A DNA stretch of 64,000 bases, taken from IMG/VR virus record IMGVR_UViG_3300025154_001031, positions 1-64,000 of that record. One strand, written 5' to 3'. This stretch comes from a virus. Numbering within the stretch: position 1 is the first letter of the stretch; each line of letters starts with the position of its first letter. Positions 47,676 to 58,010 of the stretch are shown here, in pieces. The notes under the pieces were generated by a model that saw nothing but the letters and a program-made list of their open reading frames with translations, had not been told where the DNA came from and did no database searches. A program made the translations under genes and the position numbers.

Positions 47676-48476
47676 ATGTATGGCTTTACGTTCAACGGCA
47701 CGCACAGCAGCGCATACGGAATATATATGCGCTCCAAAAACCGCCAACTACTGCCAGCCAGTGACGACCAATACAAAGAGATTCCCGGCATGGATGGATC
47801 GCATTTAATGCCCGGATCTCTTAAAGACAGATATATCGACATTGATTGTTCCGTATTAGAAACCAGCCTCCTTGCTCTACGTCAAAAATCCCGGCAAATC
47901 GCCGCCTGGCTTTATACCCCCGCCCGCGCGAAGCTAATATTTGACGACGAGCCAGGGGTGTTTTACTGGGCAAGGCTAATCAATCAGGTAGATCTGCAGC
48001 AGACGTTTGCTTTAGGGGAATTTACCCTGCAGTTCCGGTGCCTGCCGCACGCATATGCTGTATCACCCGTTATTGTGGAGCAGGATATGTCTGATGGTGA
48101 AACAATCACTTTGACAAATACAGGGGTAAACACCCCAATGTTAATCGAAGTGCAAAACTCTGATTTAACAGGATATAAAGCTTTCCCCGCCCTTGGTGCC
48201 GGTGTTTGCCCGGATATTAGCCTGTCCTCGCTAAATCAAGGATTCACACTGACCATCAACGGGGAGGCCTGTACATATCTCGGTGCCATAAACACAGGCA
48301 AGAAAGTCTACATCGACACTGATCGAATGACGGTTCAGCTAGATGGAACCAATGCGCTGTTATATCACGACGGGACTTTTCCTGTACTTAATAACGGTAA
48401 TAATACTATAGTTTATACCAGTCCAAACGGATGCCGCGCGAATATAAAAATAACATACACTGAGAGGTGGTTATAA
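47676..48476 (+). CDS. Distal tail protein (Dit)
   Basis: Matches the siphovirus Dit/TMP-neighbouring family: FTFNGTHSSAYGIYM at the start, then YKEIPGMDGSHLMPGSLKDR (20 residues), FTLQFRCLPHAYAV and a C-terminal galectin-like beta domain. The hexameric hub joins tail tube to baseplate. A length of 266 is normal. ATG after GGGGAGGCGG. Confidence 0.85.
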   Translation: MYGFTFNGTHSSAYGIYMRSKNRQLLPASDDQYKEIPGMDGSHLMPGSLKDRYIDIDCSVLETSLLALRQKSRQIAAWLYTPARAKLIFDDEPGVFYWARLINQVDLQQTFALGEFTLQFRCLPHAYAVSPVIVEQDMSDGETITLTNTGVNTPMLIEVQNSDLTGYKAFPALGAGVCPDISLSSLNQGFTLTINGEACTYLGAINTGKKVYIDTDRMTVQLDGTNALLYHDGTFPVLNNGNNTIVYTSPNGCRANIKITYTERWL

Positions 48477-48477
48477 T

Positions 48478-48897
48478 ATGCCAGTAGAGTCATTTACGCT
48501 TAATAAGGACACGAATGATATACCTGTCTGTGCGTTTCAGATAGGAGCCAATGCAATGAACCACATACTTTGGGGTGCTGTGAAAGTTACGGATGAGGTG
48601 CAGGCAACTGATGCGAATGGCTTCTTTCAATGCACTCACTACCCAATACTAGACGTTACCGGCGATGGTGTGATAACTGAAGCTGATGTCCTGCCGCGAG
48701 ACAACGGTACAAGTGCTGCGCTTTATGTTGGTACCACTGCCGGAGACGTGGTAAGTAGAACCGGTAAATTTAAGCTTTATTCTGATGCCGGATTGACTAC
48801 TCCTGTTACAGCTACCGCTTGCAAATGCACATATTACTACCTTGTGCCTATGTCGGTTACGCCGGAAGGGTATTTAAACACTAAAGTAATACCTTAA
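48478..48897 (+). CDS. Baseplate-associated protein with one dockerin-like calcium loop
   Basis: A 139-residue beta-rich protein. The segment LDVTGDGVITEADV (about residues 59-72) is a single EF-hand-like dockerin loop that could bind calcium. Lies between Dit and the giant tail protein. Not recognised otherwise. ATG with GAGAGGTGG upstream. Confidence 0.5.
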   Translation: MPVESFTLNKDTNDIPVCAFQIGANAMNHILWGAVKVTDEVQATDANGFFQCTHYPILDVTGDGVITEADVLPRDNGTSAALYVGTTAGDVVSRTGKFKLYSDAGLTTPVTATACKCTYYYLVPMSVTPEGYLNTKVIP

Positions 48898-48913
48898 TAG
48901 GGGGAATATCCAT

Positions 48914-51900
48914 ATGGCCAACCTCATAGATAATCCGTTACTTTTAATAAGCACGCCTGATATCCTTCAGGTCATGGACAGCGAAGGGAATTTCCCTTAC
49001 GACCCTGCCGATCATTGTTACGCAGCCGGTGGTTGCGATGCCCTGGGCGGGAATGGTATTACTCCGGACAACTATTGGGCGTTGGGTGGTCCGGATTACG
49101 GCACCTTTTTAGCTGCTGGTGGCGTATGGGACGAAAAGCAAACCCCTGACGGTGGGAAAAGCATACTACTGGATATAGCTGATCCACTGGTAGCCCAGTC
49201 AGGCGGCATAACGCAGGTTATCGCGATTAATCAAACAGAAGTAAAGCCAATCCGCATATCGGCCTATGTTGCTGCGGAAGGATGTACTGGTAATCCTAAA
49301 GTTACTATTGGTTTTATTGGTCATCCTCCCGGTTGGCCTGCTGTTGGTGGTGGGGATCTGGTTTTTGACGCTGGTACCTACGATTTTACATACAAGAAAA
49401 AGACTTTTATCCCGTCTAGGCCGGTAAAATACCTGTTCTTGCACCTACTACACAGAGGATTTTCAGCCGGGAAAGCCTGGTATGGTAGCTTTACCCTAGA
49501 AGAATTAGCTGTAAATCCGGTAGAGTTACCAACAGATAATTGCATCGTAAACCCAAACTTTTTCTATTCAGGGGATGATATAACCCCTACGGGTTGGGAT
49601 ATTACGGACGCGATAATGATCGAAGAAATTAACCCGCTTGGTACAATATCAATGCTACTACAGCGAAATAGTTCATTATTGCAGAAAAATATTTGTATTG
49701 ACAACGGGCTCCTAAAACAAAAAATAACCGTTTATGCCATGAGTCAGGGAGTTGCTATTTTTAGGGTTAAAATAACCTTATTGGACAGGTACCGGCGCGC
49801 AATCGGGGAGAAAATTGTAAGCGTCCAGGCAACCAGTACATGGAGGGCTACCGATATTTACGTTCTGAGTACAGCGTTTTCCGAAAAGGCAGATATTGAA
49901 ATCACAAATGTGGACGGCGATGCTGGGTATATCGGTGGCGTGCTGTTAGTATCTCAGGCATTTACACCGTCAAAAATTGTTGATGTGTCGGCAACCACCA
50001 ATACAGTGACAATACCGGCAGCCAGTGCTGACACAACTGCAGTTATCCCGGTTGGGGCAACGGCAAACCCGAATCACATTGAATTTGACATCGGAACCAC
50101 CAATAGCACCGTATACGTTACTGACGGGCTCATGGGTGACTTTGCCGCTGCTGCTGTGCATGAACCGTTTACTATGCTCAAAAAAGCGGCCATGACGCAA
50201 CTGAGCGGCACGGAATACACACTCTACCCTTGGCCGACAGGCATTTCTGGTATTGAGATTGACGGTCAAGAGATAGATCAACTTCTGAGAATACCTCACG
50301 TTGTCCACCCGGATAACTGGCTAGTGACCGACGGAGGCAGCATCCCGGCAGGAGAGACGAGGTATTACTGCGTTACTGCGATAACTGGTAGCGGGGAAAC
50401 GGATCGTTCTAATGAAGTCCGGGCGATAACTGGTGCAGGAACCAACACCAATAGGGTGCCGATTGAGATTACACCGGTGGAAGGTGCTACAGCATACCGG
50501 ATTTACATGACACAACACGAGGACACAGATCAGCCTTGGGAATACAGCGTAGCAGGTGTAAAAAAGCTGGTGTGGAATGATGAGCAGAATCATCTTGTCG
50601 CTGAAGTTACGGCTGCACAACTACAGACTGCCGGGTACGTTGTCTATGATACAGGCGCAGCCTTGTCTGCCGGATACCCGCCGATTACTAACACTGCCGA
50701 ACGCTGGACTGTAGACGATGTAAACGAAAAGATTGTTTTTGATGCGGCAAGTACACCAACAGGGACGGTCCAGGCGGTTTACTCTGTCACTGAAAACCAA
50801 AACTCAATAATTTACCTGCCTCACGCTGACAAGTTTTATATTGCCGGTGATGCCGGAATCTATGAATCAGGCGTATTTACGCCTGGGCAGGCAACACTTA
50901 CCACTGAGGTCTTAGACGTTGTGGCTTTGTCTTATTTCGGGGAATTGTGGTACATGACAGCCGCAGGAGATGTGAAAAACTTAACCGGGACCACGTACCC
51001 TGGTGACGTTGGCTTTGTCGCTTTTTGTTTTGTAGATGCCGCACATATCGCCCGGATAACTGCCGCCGGAGCAGTAAAAATATTTGATCTGGCCGGAGTT
51101 ATTACGAGTCAATTTACGTTGACCGGCATAACTGACTGTCAGGGACTAGCATCGTATTTCGATAAGTTGGTTACTTACGACAACCAACAGAATAAATTTA
51201 TCGTCTTTGACCAGCAAGGAAATATTCTACAGTCAATCGACACACCGATTATTGGTGCTACGGCCTGGAACATATCTGGCATTAACCTGGTAGTCTTGAC
51301 CAGTTTTACCGTGGCAGTTTTCAGGATACATGCCCAAAACTATTTTAGCAAGCTGGACAAAGAATATTACTTGGGTAACAATCCCCAGCAACCGTCAATA
51401 ACGCGGATAAAACTACCGGGTGAAGTGACGGAGCCCACACCACCGGAACTGTTGCCGAATGGCACATTTGAGGACGGGACAACCTTTCCGGCAGGATTTA
51501 GTATTTACGGGCCGAGTGAAATAGCTACATCATTTTCAACTGAAATAGCCATTCCAGGTACGAAAGCCTTAACGTTTACGTTTCCAAGTGCTTCTTGGAA
51601 AAGCATAAATAAGTACGGTATCCCTGTTATTGGTGGTAGGCAATATAGCTTTTCCATACATGTCAAGGCTACTGCAAACTCCAACGGGCTACTTGGTATT
51701 CAGTTCGTAGATAAGGACGGAAGCGGTGACGAGACATTTCTCACTGTACCTTATACGACTGAATATACGATATACCAGGCTATATACCAGGCGCCTATTG
51801 ATGCAGTAACTGTTGAATTTCGCTATCTTTGTTACGGCAGTGATGCTCAGGGTATTACCTATTTTTTGAATGCCTTGAGTCTCAAGGAAGAAGAGTCACC

Positions 51901-54409
51901 GGAAGTAACCTTTGAGCACCTCTATAATGGGCAGTTTTTGGTTGCTCCGACTGGTGCAACAATGCCTTCCGGTTGGTCTATTGCAGGGGATGGTTCAGAT
52001 GATGCTATTACAGCCATAGAGACACCAATCATGCAGGCACAAGGGAAAGCCCTTAGAATAGACTTACCGACGTTTGAAATAGCCGGATGGACGGCATTAC
52101 AGTCTCAGACTTTTGCTGTCGAGGAAGGCGACAATCTGGAAGTTAGTTTTTACTATCGTAAGGGTGAGAATGAATCGTATGGTTTGCAAGTATCTCTTTA
52201 CTATGTTGATGATGGTCCTTCAGTACACAGGACAGTAACAATACCTGCTCCTGCTTCGGCTTCTCCGGTAGTTGTTTTGTTCCCACCAAACCCGGCGGGA
52301 TATACTGAAGCGTACTTACGAATATGGCCGGGATTTGACGATTCAAATTGGATTGAAAATTGTAGCGTCAAACCTGTTGTAAGTCTTAGTGGTGTGGTAA
52401 ATCCTGCTTTTTCAGCAGAATTGGCAGGTTGGAATCGTTGGGGAACAGATATGCAGGGTGAAAGTATAAACGGATTAGGATCAAGCCTAGAAAGCAACCT
52501 TTTCCATTCAAGCCCGTATTGCTGCAAACTATATGTCGATAGGATAGCATGTAGATACGCGGAGGTAAGACAGACCATCACATTAAACCAAGCAATACCA
52601 AAGAAAGTAAGTTTTAGTGCTTGGGGTGCAGGGGAAAGCATCATTGGTGGCGGCCTATTTTTCTTCGAGGTATGGGTGAAATATATGGATGATACCAGCG
52701 AGTGGAACCCTTGCGGCGACAGTCAGAAGTGGCCTGGTGGTACATTCGGTTGGACGAAAATAGAATTCGAGTTTACCCCTCTGAAAGCGATTAAGGAAAT
52801 TGATATTATCATCGACCTTGGCTGGGGTGGAACCGGTATAGCTTGGTTTGATGATGTTTCTGTTATCGAGGAGCAGGACATTCCCACGGTTGATGAAGTA
52901 GTTTTAACCGTGCCTTACACCGAACTAAACACTGAAACAGTTAAGCAGATAAAACTTACCGCGCAACTCAAAAATACCGGTAGTAATGTTGAGCAAAAAG
53001 GAATTGATGTTACATTCAGTGCTACCCCGGATATAGGTAGTTTTGAGGCCCTAGATACTAATTCTATCGGCAAGGCTAATGCGATCTATACACTACCAGC
53101 CACGGCCAGCAAGGTTACAATCACTGCTACTTACGGTGCAAACAATGCCTCTGAAGTTGTTACTATCTACCCCCTGGTTCTTAAAAGCAGGCAGGAACCG
53201 GAGATAGGAAGTTTACCACAAAATGTTGACAGTTTAAACGTAGAAATACTTGTCCCGCGAGACAAAAAACCACTGCCGGACGTAACAGAAAGAATTGGCC
53301 GGTGGGAGGTTTTCCGACCAACCGTATATAACGCAAAACAGATGCTTGATTACGACATGCACTATTCACCGATAACCGATTGGGCGAATGTTAAGGCTGA
53401 TGTTATAGCGAAATTATATCCGAGACTGTTTTTGTTCCATTACTTTGATGACCTATCAGGTTATCCAAACGAAACCGACTGGCAAGAAATCATGGCACAG
53501 CGTAAGGAATGGTATTGTGTCGATGCTACAGGTCTTTCCTCCCCGTTCGGCGATGGCCGGTACTACTACAACTGGCGCAATATGGAGGCGGTTCAGTGGT
53601 ATGTTAATAGGCTGATTCGGAACCACGCTACTTGGTCTGATGGCATCTATGTGGACGACTTCTGGGGTGAGAGCTATGGGACACTTGTAGACTTTGAGTG
53701 GGGCGCAGAGGCAAGTCAACTGCTTAATTTCAGGACGGTCAGGGAGAGATTAGAGTCTAGCGCAAACAGGTTAAATCTACTCAGGGATGAATTGCACAGA
53801 CGGGGAAAATACCTCACTACTAATTTCGGTCCAGCAAGAGAATTTGTTGACGGAACGCTTGCAGAGGATACAGAACTGTTGGCAATGCCGTTCGACGGGT
53901 ATCTTCTGGAGTGCTGGCTGTACACCTGGACAATCAACCCGGAGGATATAACTGATAGCGGATTCGACCAAGCGTACGTGAAAAGTGAGATAGATTTCGT
54001 CAAATGGTGCGGTGACAACGGAAAATGGGTAGTTTGTTTAGCCCGGAGCAGTAGCGAACTTTGGCCAGCAAGGATGTTTAGCTTGGCTGCTTTTCTGATG
54101 GGTAAACATGCACACGCTTTTTACTGTCATTCCGACTGGGGGCCTAATACTTACGGAAGCAACTGGCATGAGCAGATGCAACCTGAATGTTTTATTGTTA
54201 CAGGGCAACCGTTGGAGTCTTACCAACTAAATAATGGTCTATTCTCCCGCCGTTTTGAAAATTGTGTTGCTTTGCTAAATATGAATGACTTAGCTCAGGA
54301 TTATGCGCTGCCTGCTGGGACTTGGTACACAATGCGGGGGGATAGCTATAGCGGGACCATATCGGTAGTCAGACGGCAGGGGTTGGTATTAGTCAAAGAA
54401 AGACCGTAG
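48914..54409 (+). CDS. Giant tail protein with glycoside-hydrolase-like C-terminus, 1831 aa
   Basis: Modular. Several carbohydrate-binding-like beta units each begin with N-P/N-G-x-F and a G-W (residues about 209-350, 841-1000, 1000-1150, 1158-1320). A fibronectin-III-like segment lies at about 470-560 (TRYYCVTAITGSGETDRSNE) and a bacterial Ig-like (Big_1) domain at about 1325-1420. The last 370 residues are TIM-barrel-like, with DGIYVDDFWGE carrying the likely acidic active residues and later FDGYLLECWLYTW; this resembles putative glycoside hydrolases of the GHL15 type. It probably binds and cuts host surface polysaccharide. Placed between Dit and Tal. Confidence 0.65.
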   Translation: MANLIDNPLLLISTPDILQVMDSEGNFPYDPADHCYAAGGCDALGGNGITPDNYWALGGPDYGTFLAAGGVWDEKQTPDGGKSILLDIADPLVAQSGGITQVIAINQTEVKPIRISAYVAAEGCTGNPKVTIGFIGHPPGWPAVGGGDLVFDAGTYDFTYKKKTFIPSRPVKYLFLHLLHRGFSAGKAWYGSFTLEELAVNPVELPTDNCIVNPNFFYSGDDITPTGWDITDAIMIEEINPLGTISMLLQRNSSLLQKNICIDNGLLKQKITVYAMSQGVAIFRVKITLLDRYRRAIGEKIVSVQATSTWRATDIYVLSTAFSEKADIEITNVDGDAGYIGGVLLVSQAFTPSKIVDVSATTNTVTIPAASADTTAVIPVGATANPNHIEFDIGTTNSTVYVTDGLMGDFAAAAVHEPFTMLKKAAMTQLSGTEYTLYPWPTGISGIEIDGQEIDQLLRIPHVVHPDNWLVTDGGSIPAGETRYYCVTAITGSGETDRSNEVRAITGAGTNTNRVPIEITPVEGATAYRIYMTQHEDTDQPWEYSVAGVKKLVWNDEQNHLVAEVTAAQLQTAGYVVYDTGAALSAGYPPITNTAERWTVDDVNEKIVFDAASTPTGTVQAVYSVTENQNSIIYLPHADKFYIAGDAGIYESGVFTPGQATLTTEVLDVVALSYFGELWYMTAAGDVKNLTGTTYPGDVGFVAFCFVDAAHIARITAAGAVKIFDLAGVITSQFTLTGITDCQGLASYFDKLVTYDNQQNKFIVFDQQGNILQSIDTPIIGATAWNISGINLVVLTSFTVAVFRIHAQNYFSKLDKEYYLGNNPQQPSITRIKLPGEVTEPTPPELLPNGTFEDGTTFPAGFSIYGPSEIATSFSTEIAIPGTKALTFTFPSASWKSINKYGIPVIGGRQYSFSIHVKATANSNGLLGIQFVDKDGSGDETFLTVPYTTEYTIYQAIYQAPIDAVTVEFRYLCYGSDAQGITYFLNALSLKEEESPEVTFEHLYNGQFLVAPTGATMPSGWSIAGDGSDDAITAIETPIMQAQGKALRIDLPTFEIAGWTALQSQTFAVEEGDNLEVSFYYRKGENESYGLQVSLYYVDDGPSVHRTVTIPAPASASPVVVLFPPNPAGYTEAYLRIWPGFDDSNWIENCSVKPVVSLSGVVNPAFSAELAGWNRWGTDMQGESINGLGSSLESNLFHSSPYCCKLYVDRIACRYAEVRQTITLNQAIPKKVSFSAWGAGESIIGGGLFFFEVWVKYMDDTSEWNPCGDSQKWPGGTFGWTKIEFEFTPLKAIKEIDIIIDLGWGGTGIAWFDDVSVIEEQDIPTVDEVVLTVPYTELNTETVKQIKLTAQLKNTGSNVEQKGIDVTFSATPDIGSFEALDTNSIGKANAIYTLPATASKVTITATYGANNASEVVTIYPLVLKSRQEPEIGSLPQNVDSLNVEILVPRDKKPLPDVTERIGRWEVFRPTVYNAKQMLDYDMHYSPITDWANVKADVIAKLYPRLFLFHYFDDLSGYPNETDWQEIMAQRKEWYCVDATGLSSPFGDGRYYYNWRNMEAVQWYVNRLIRNHATWSDGIYVDDFWGESYGTLVDFEWGAEASQLLNFRTVRERLESSANRLNLLRDELHRRGKYLTTNFGPAREFVDGTLAEDTELLAMPFDGYLLECWLYTWTINPEDITDSGFDQAYVKSEIDFVKWCGDNGKWVVCLARSSSELWPARMFSLAAFLMGKHAHAFYCHSDWGPNTYGSNWHEQMQPECFIVTGQPLESYQLNNGLFSRRFENCVALLNMNDLAQDYALPAGTWYTMRGDSYSGTISVVRRQGLVLVKERP

Positions 54410-54418
54410 GAGGTATTT

Positions 54419-57031
54419 ATGGCGAGTTTAATTTTATCAGAAGCAAGCGGACAGACGATCTATAAGGTCTACGTGCAGCCAGGCAAGGAATATCTGCTGT
54501 ACGGAAAAGTTATTACCGTCGGTGCATCGAAATATTCAATCAGAGAGGTTAGTGTTACCGGGCAGGTTATTAGTAATACAGAGATAATTATATCCGACAC
54601 GGACGGCTTGCATGAATTCAGCAGGGTTTTTGACAGCTCAAATGCGACTATTATGTTGATTATCGCACTGACCAACACAGAAGTCCTTGAACTGTCTCTG
54701 GACGGTCCGCAGGGGATCGTATATGTGACCAATCCTATATCGAATATATTAAAGCACATCAGCCAGTTTGATGTGCTTATTTCGTACCTTGATAGAGTTT
54801 TTGAGGTTAAGATATCGAAAAAACTAAACGGGGATAACCGCCTCACCTTCAACCTGCCTTTGGATGACGAAAAAGGGCAGGAGATTATCAATGAAAATTT
54901 CATCGAGTGTAAAGGTCAAAAATACATCGTCAAAATAGCTAAGGATTCTATTACAAATGACGGTCAGAAAATAAAGATAATTGAAGCAGAGCATGTCGGC
55001 CTTGGCCTACTTGATTATTGGCTGCCTGATACATTAGACATGCCTTCTGTTTCTCCTGTGGTAGCTCTGGAGGCTATTCTGGCAGATACCCCTTATACCG
55101 TAGGAACGGTCAATGTAACAGGCGTAAACGACCTTGAAATTGAGATTATCAACAAGCTTAAGGCAGTTAAAACCGTCCAAGAGCTTTGGGGCGGTGAACT
55201 GTATTTTGACAACTACACGGTCAACCTGGTGCAACAGATGGGTCAAGATAACGGCGTACAGTTTCGCAAAGGCAAAAACCTAGACAAGATAATCAGAACA
55301 CTTGACACAAACAGTTTGACAACTAAAATGTTCGGGTACGGCAAAGACAACCTGATTATCACTGGCCTGGACACTACGGGGTGGACAGAGGAACAAAAAG
55401 CTGGTTTGGTCATCGGTGAGGATAACAAAATAGCACAGCCATACCTAACCAGCCAATATATCGGAAATTATGCCCGCGAACATCAAGGGGAGTTTAGGAA
55501 CTCAGATATTGACGATCAGCAAAAACTCCTTGATGCTATGCGAAAAGCCATAACAGAGCAGGAGATACCGAGAGTTACCTATGAGACAGACGTTATTAAC
55601 CTATCAGGTTTAGCGCAGTACATCGGTGAGGGATTCGACATAGGTGATACGGTTAAGGTATTTGATGAACTCATAAACGCTGATGTGAAAGCTAGGGTTG
55701 TCGAATACGAGGAATACCCAAAAGAACCTTGGCGGGATAAAGCTGTGTTAGATAATTTTACCCAAAACCTGCACGACTATCTAACGAGTTTAAGTGATAT
55801 GAAAGAAGCTTATGACAAGGCGTTTACTGGCGGCAAAGTCTCAACTGCCTGGTTAGAAGGTATAATAAATGTCCTTAAAAACGAACTTATCTCTGAGACT
55901 GCACACGTCTATATAACTGATACAGATGGTATTCTGGTTACAAACGGTGATGAAACAAAAGCTTTGTCACTTAAAGGTGGTATTTTCGGCATAGCTAATA
56001 GTAAAACCGGCGGCAATTGGGACTGGCGTACCTTCGGTACCGGTGATGGGTTTACTGCTGACTGTATGGTATCGGGTAAAATACTCACTTCTCTCGTGGA
56101 AATAGTTGGGGAAGTCGTAGACGGCGCGAATAAATTCTATTGGGATGCTACGGGGTTGTATGCAGTCGATCCAGCCAACGCGAACCGTTATATGAAGTTC
56201 AGTAAGGAAGGGCTCCGAGGTTATGTTGATGGTGTTTTGAGGATGCACCTGGGGCCGTATGCGAGTAATAAGTTTGGATTAAAATTAGTTGCTCCGGACG
56301 GAGTAACAACCATTCTGGATGAAGATGGGATTTTGCAGACCTGGCAGGAAGGCCGGGCCGATAATGTTGATGCTAGTCACCCGCTGGTGCTGTCGGTTTA
56401 TTTGCCGGAGGAAACGAAATCTGTTTATAAAGCTATTTTGCGGTTTAAGCTACAGGGGTTTAGATCATACTCTAAATCGGCGGCATCAGGCGGTGGAAGT
56501 ACGTCTGGGTCTAGTAGTGCGACTACTACTGCGAGCGGTGGTAACACTACACCAACTAGCCAGACTTCTGATCTCTGGGACTTAGATAGTATGTATGTAC
56601 CAAATGCAGTATCTGACAGGGACGATCATAATCACGGCATACCAAACAGTACTACACTGCTGGTAAGTGGTGGTGATACTGTTGACTTCGTGGAATCCGG
56701 TGGGCATACTCATGCTCTTACAGCAGACCATCGGCATGATGTGACTATTCCAAGCCATACGCACGGGATGAGTCATACGCACAGTACTCCTAATCACGAA
56801 CACAATATAACCTATGGGATTTATACCGACACCTCCGCTACAGGAGCAACCGTAATAATTAACGGAGTTGATCGGACGTCGGTACTTGGGGGTCCGTTTA
56901 GTAGCGACCAAGCTAATTTAAGCATAGCAGCGTATTTGTCAGCCGGCCAATGGAACACTATTCAGTTAGGTAGTAGCCAATTAGGGCGAATTGACGCAAC
57001 TGTATTTTTGCAAGCGAAAATGGGAATTTAG
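54419..57031 (+). CDS. Tail-associated protein (Tal/prophage tail endopeptidase type) with His-rich tip
   Basis: Residues about 100-470 match the prophage endopeptidase tail (Tal) family: RVFEVKISKKLNGDNRLTF, ERVVEY-like central part and GEGFDIGDTVKVFD near 410. A fibre part follows, then a Ser/Gly/Thr linker (about 690-715). Residues about 733-800 carry ten or more histidines in HxH pairs (DDHNHG, GHTHAL, DHRHD, SHTHGMSHTHS, NHEHN), like the metal-binding needles of some phage fibres. Hub protein at the tail tip. GGAGG upstream of ATG. Confidence 0.75.
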   Translation: MASLILSEASGQTIYKVYVQPGKEYLLYGKVITVGASKYSIREVSVTGQVISNTEIIISDTDGLHEFSRVFDSSNATIMLIIALTNTEVLELSLDGPQGIVYVTNPISNILKHISQFDVLISYLDRVFEVKISKKLNGDNRLTFNLPLDDEKGQEIINENFIECKGQKYIVKIAKDSITNDGQKIKIIEAEHVGLGLLDYWLPDTLDMPSVSPVVALEAILADTPYTVGTVNVTGVNDLEIEIINKLKAVKTVQELWGGELYFDNYTVNLVQQMGQDNGVQFRKGKNLDKIIRTLDTNSLTTKMFGYGKDNLIITGLDTTGWTEEQKAGLVIGEDNKIAQPYLTSQYIGNYAREHQGEFRNSDIDDQQKLLDAMRKAITEQEIPRVTYETDVINLSGLAQYIGEGFDIGDTVKVFDELINADVKARVVEYEEYPKEPWRDKAVLDNFTQNLHDYLTSLSDMKEAYDKAFTGGKVSTAWLEGIINVLKNELISETAHVYITDTDGILVTNGDETKALSLKGGIFGIANSKTGGNWDWRTFGTGDGFTADCMVSGKILTSLVEIVGEVVDGANKFYWDATGLYAVDPANANRYMKFSKEGLRGYVDGVLRMHLGPYASNKFGLKLVAPDGVTTILDEDGILQTWQEGRADNVDASHPLVLSVYLPEETKSVYKAILRFKLQGFRSYSKSAASGGGSTSGSSSATTTASGGNTTPTSQTSDLWDLDSMYVPNAVSDRDDHNHGIPNSTTLLVSGGDTVDFVESGGHTHALTADHRHDVTIPSHTHGMSHTHSTPNHEHNITYGIYTDTSATGATVIINGVDRTSVLGGPFSSDQANLSIAAYLSAGQWNTIQLGSSQLGRIDATVFLQAKMGI

Positions 57032-57041
57032 GAGGCTTGTT

Positions 57042-57248
57042 ATGCGTAAAAAAATGAAAGTTACAGCTAAGAGGAACGGGGATAAGTTTGAGATAGCTTA
57101 TCAAATGGATGACACGCAACTCCAAGAACGACTTGAGCGCATAAATAATAAAATCAATGGAATTAAAAGGTCCATTGATTTATATAACGATCAACTTGAA
57201 TTTTTAGGTGCAGAAAAGGAGCAAATCGAGTTGCTGCTGAAAGATTAA
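57042..57248 (+). CDS. Small coiled-coil protein after Tal, 68 aa
   Basis: A basic start (RKKMKVTAKRNGDKFEIAYQ) and a helical second half with heptads (ERLERINNKINGIKRSIDLY). AGGAGG at 57030-57035 places ATG 57042. Converges with the secreted moron on the other strand (4-base overlap of ends). Probably a minor tail or assembly factor, by position. Confidence 0.5.
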   Translation: MRKKMKVTAKRNGDKFEIAYQMDDTQLQERLERINNKINGIKRSIDLYNDQLEFLGAEKEQIELLLKD

Positions 57249-57739
57249 AAATTATTCAAGATATCTTTATGGATGTATAAGCTATCATCGACGGTTTGAT
57301 ATTCAGAATTGGATAACTCAATAGACTTACCGTCTTTTGATAATTTTATACTACCCCCTTTTCTTGGATCTATAATGGTTATTGAAATCCCATATTTATC
57401 ATGCAATTCTTTGGCCGAGATTAGATTTAAGTCTATTGTTTCTGTTTGTGGTTCTGCTGATGATTTTGGTGGATTCTTTACCGCAGGTAAATCACTCTGC
57501 ACCTGTGCCTGACTCGTAACAACAACCGCATTCTCCACCCCGTCCCAATCGACACTTGCGCCAAGAGCTTCAGCAAGTGCGCGGGCCGGTACTAATGTCC
57601 TGCCGTCTATGATCTGCGGCGGCACATCGGGGTGGATTTCGCTGCCGTTTACGATTAGTTTTATGGGGTTAGCGGCAAAGACAAAAGAACTGGTGGCTAG
57701 GATTAGACCTGCGGCAAGACCGGCGATAAATTTTTTCAT
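57245..57739 (-). CDS. Secreted copper-amine-oxidase-like N-domain protein (moron)
   Basis: A clear signal peptide (KKFIAGLAAGLILATSSFVFA with cleavage after AFA-like end, about residue 22), then one copper amine oxidase N-terminal-like stalk domain (IIDGRTLVPARALAEALGASVDWD with VVVTSQ, cited by residues 43-75) and a polar tail. Host clostridia use such domains on cell-wall proteins. Opposite to the late genes, with its own promoter, so it is probably expressed in the lysogen. Function unknown. Ribosome-binding site AGGAGG before ATG 57739. Confidence 0.7.
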   Translation of the reverse strand: MKKFIAGLAAGLILATSSFVFAANPIKLIVNGSEIHPDVPPQIIDGRTLVPARALAEALGASVDWDGVENAVVVTSQAQVQSDLPAVKNPPKSSAEPQTETIDLNLISAKELHDKYGISITIIDPRKGGSIKLSKDGKSIELSNSEYQTVDDSLYIHKDILNNF

Positions 57740-57760
57740 GGAAAGACCTCCTTTTATTCT

Positions 57761-57789
57761 ATTATAATAACCAGAAAGGATGATTACAA
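57761..57789 (-). promoter_or_regulatory. Promoter of the secreted moron
   Basis: On the minus strand TTGTAA (57784-57789) and TATAAT (57761-57766) are 17 bp apart, followed by AGGAGG and the ATG at 57739. Confidence 0.65.
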
Positions 57790-58010
57790 TGACATTAGAA
57801 CGACGTGTTGAGCAGCTCGAAAAAGAGGTGGCTGAGCTGAAAAGACAAGCTCAGCCGGAAACTATTCAAGAAATGCCTCCAGAAAATCAGGCAGGCACAG
57901 AAGCCGAGCCCCAAAAAGATCCTTTTGTCTGGATGGCAGAATCAATTGTCGATGTACAAAAACGTGTTAAAGAGCTAGAGGATGTATTAGCGAATTCCTC
58001 TAGCTCTTAA
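57789..58010 (+). CDS. Small coiled-coil protein, 73 aa
   Basis: A heptad-rich start (LERRVEQLEKEVAELKRQA), a Pro/Glu linker and a second helix (IVDVQKRVKELEDVLA). Start ATG 57789 with AGAAAGGATG upstream; the ATG at 57780 overlaps that site. Its end lies in a long inverted repeat. Resembles small phage helper proteins near holins; function unknown. Confidence 0.5.
   Translation: MTLERRVEQLEKEVAELKRQAQPETIQEMPPENQAGTEAEPQKDPFVWMAESIVDVQKRVKELEDVLANSSSS
57971..58007. terminator. Bidirectional terminator at converging gene ends
   Basis: AGAGCTAGAGG (57971-57981) and its exact complement (57997-58007) overlap the ends of the plus-strand coiled-coil gene and of the minus-strand gene. An 11-bp stem without long T-run. 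Confidence 0.6.
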
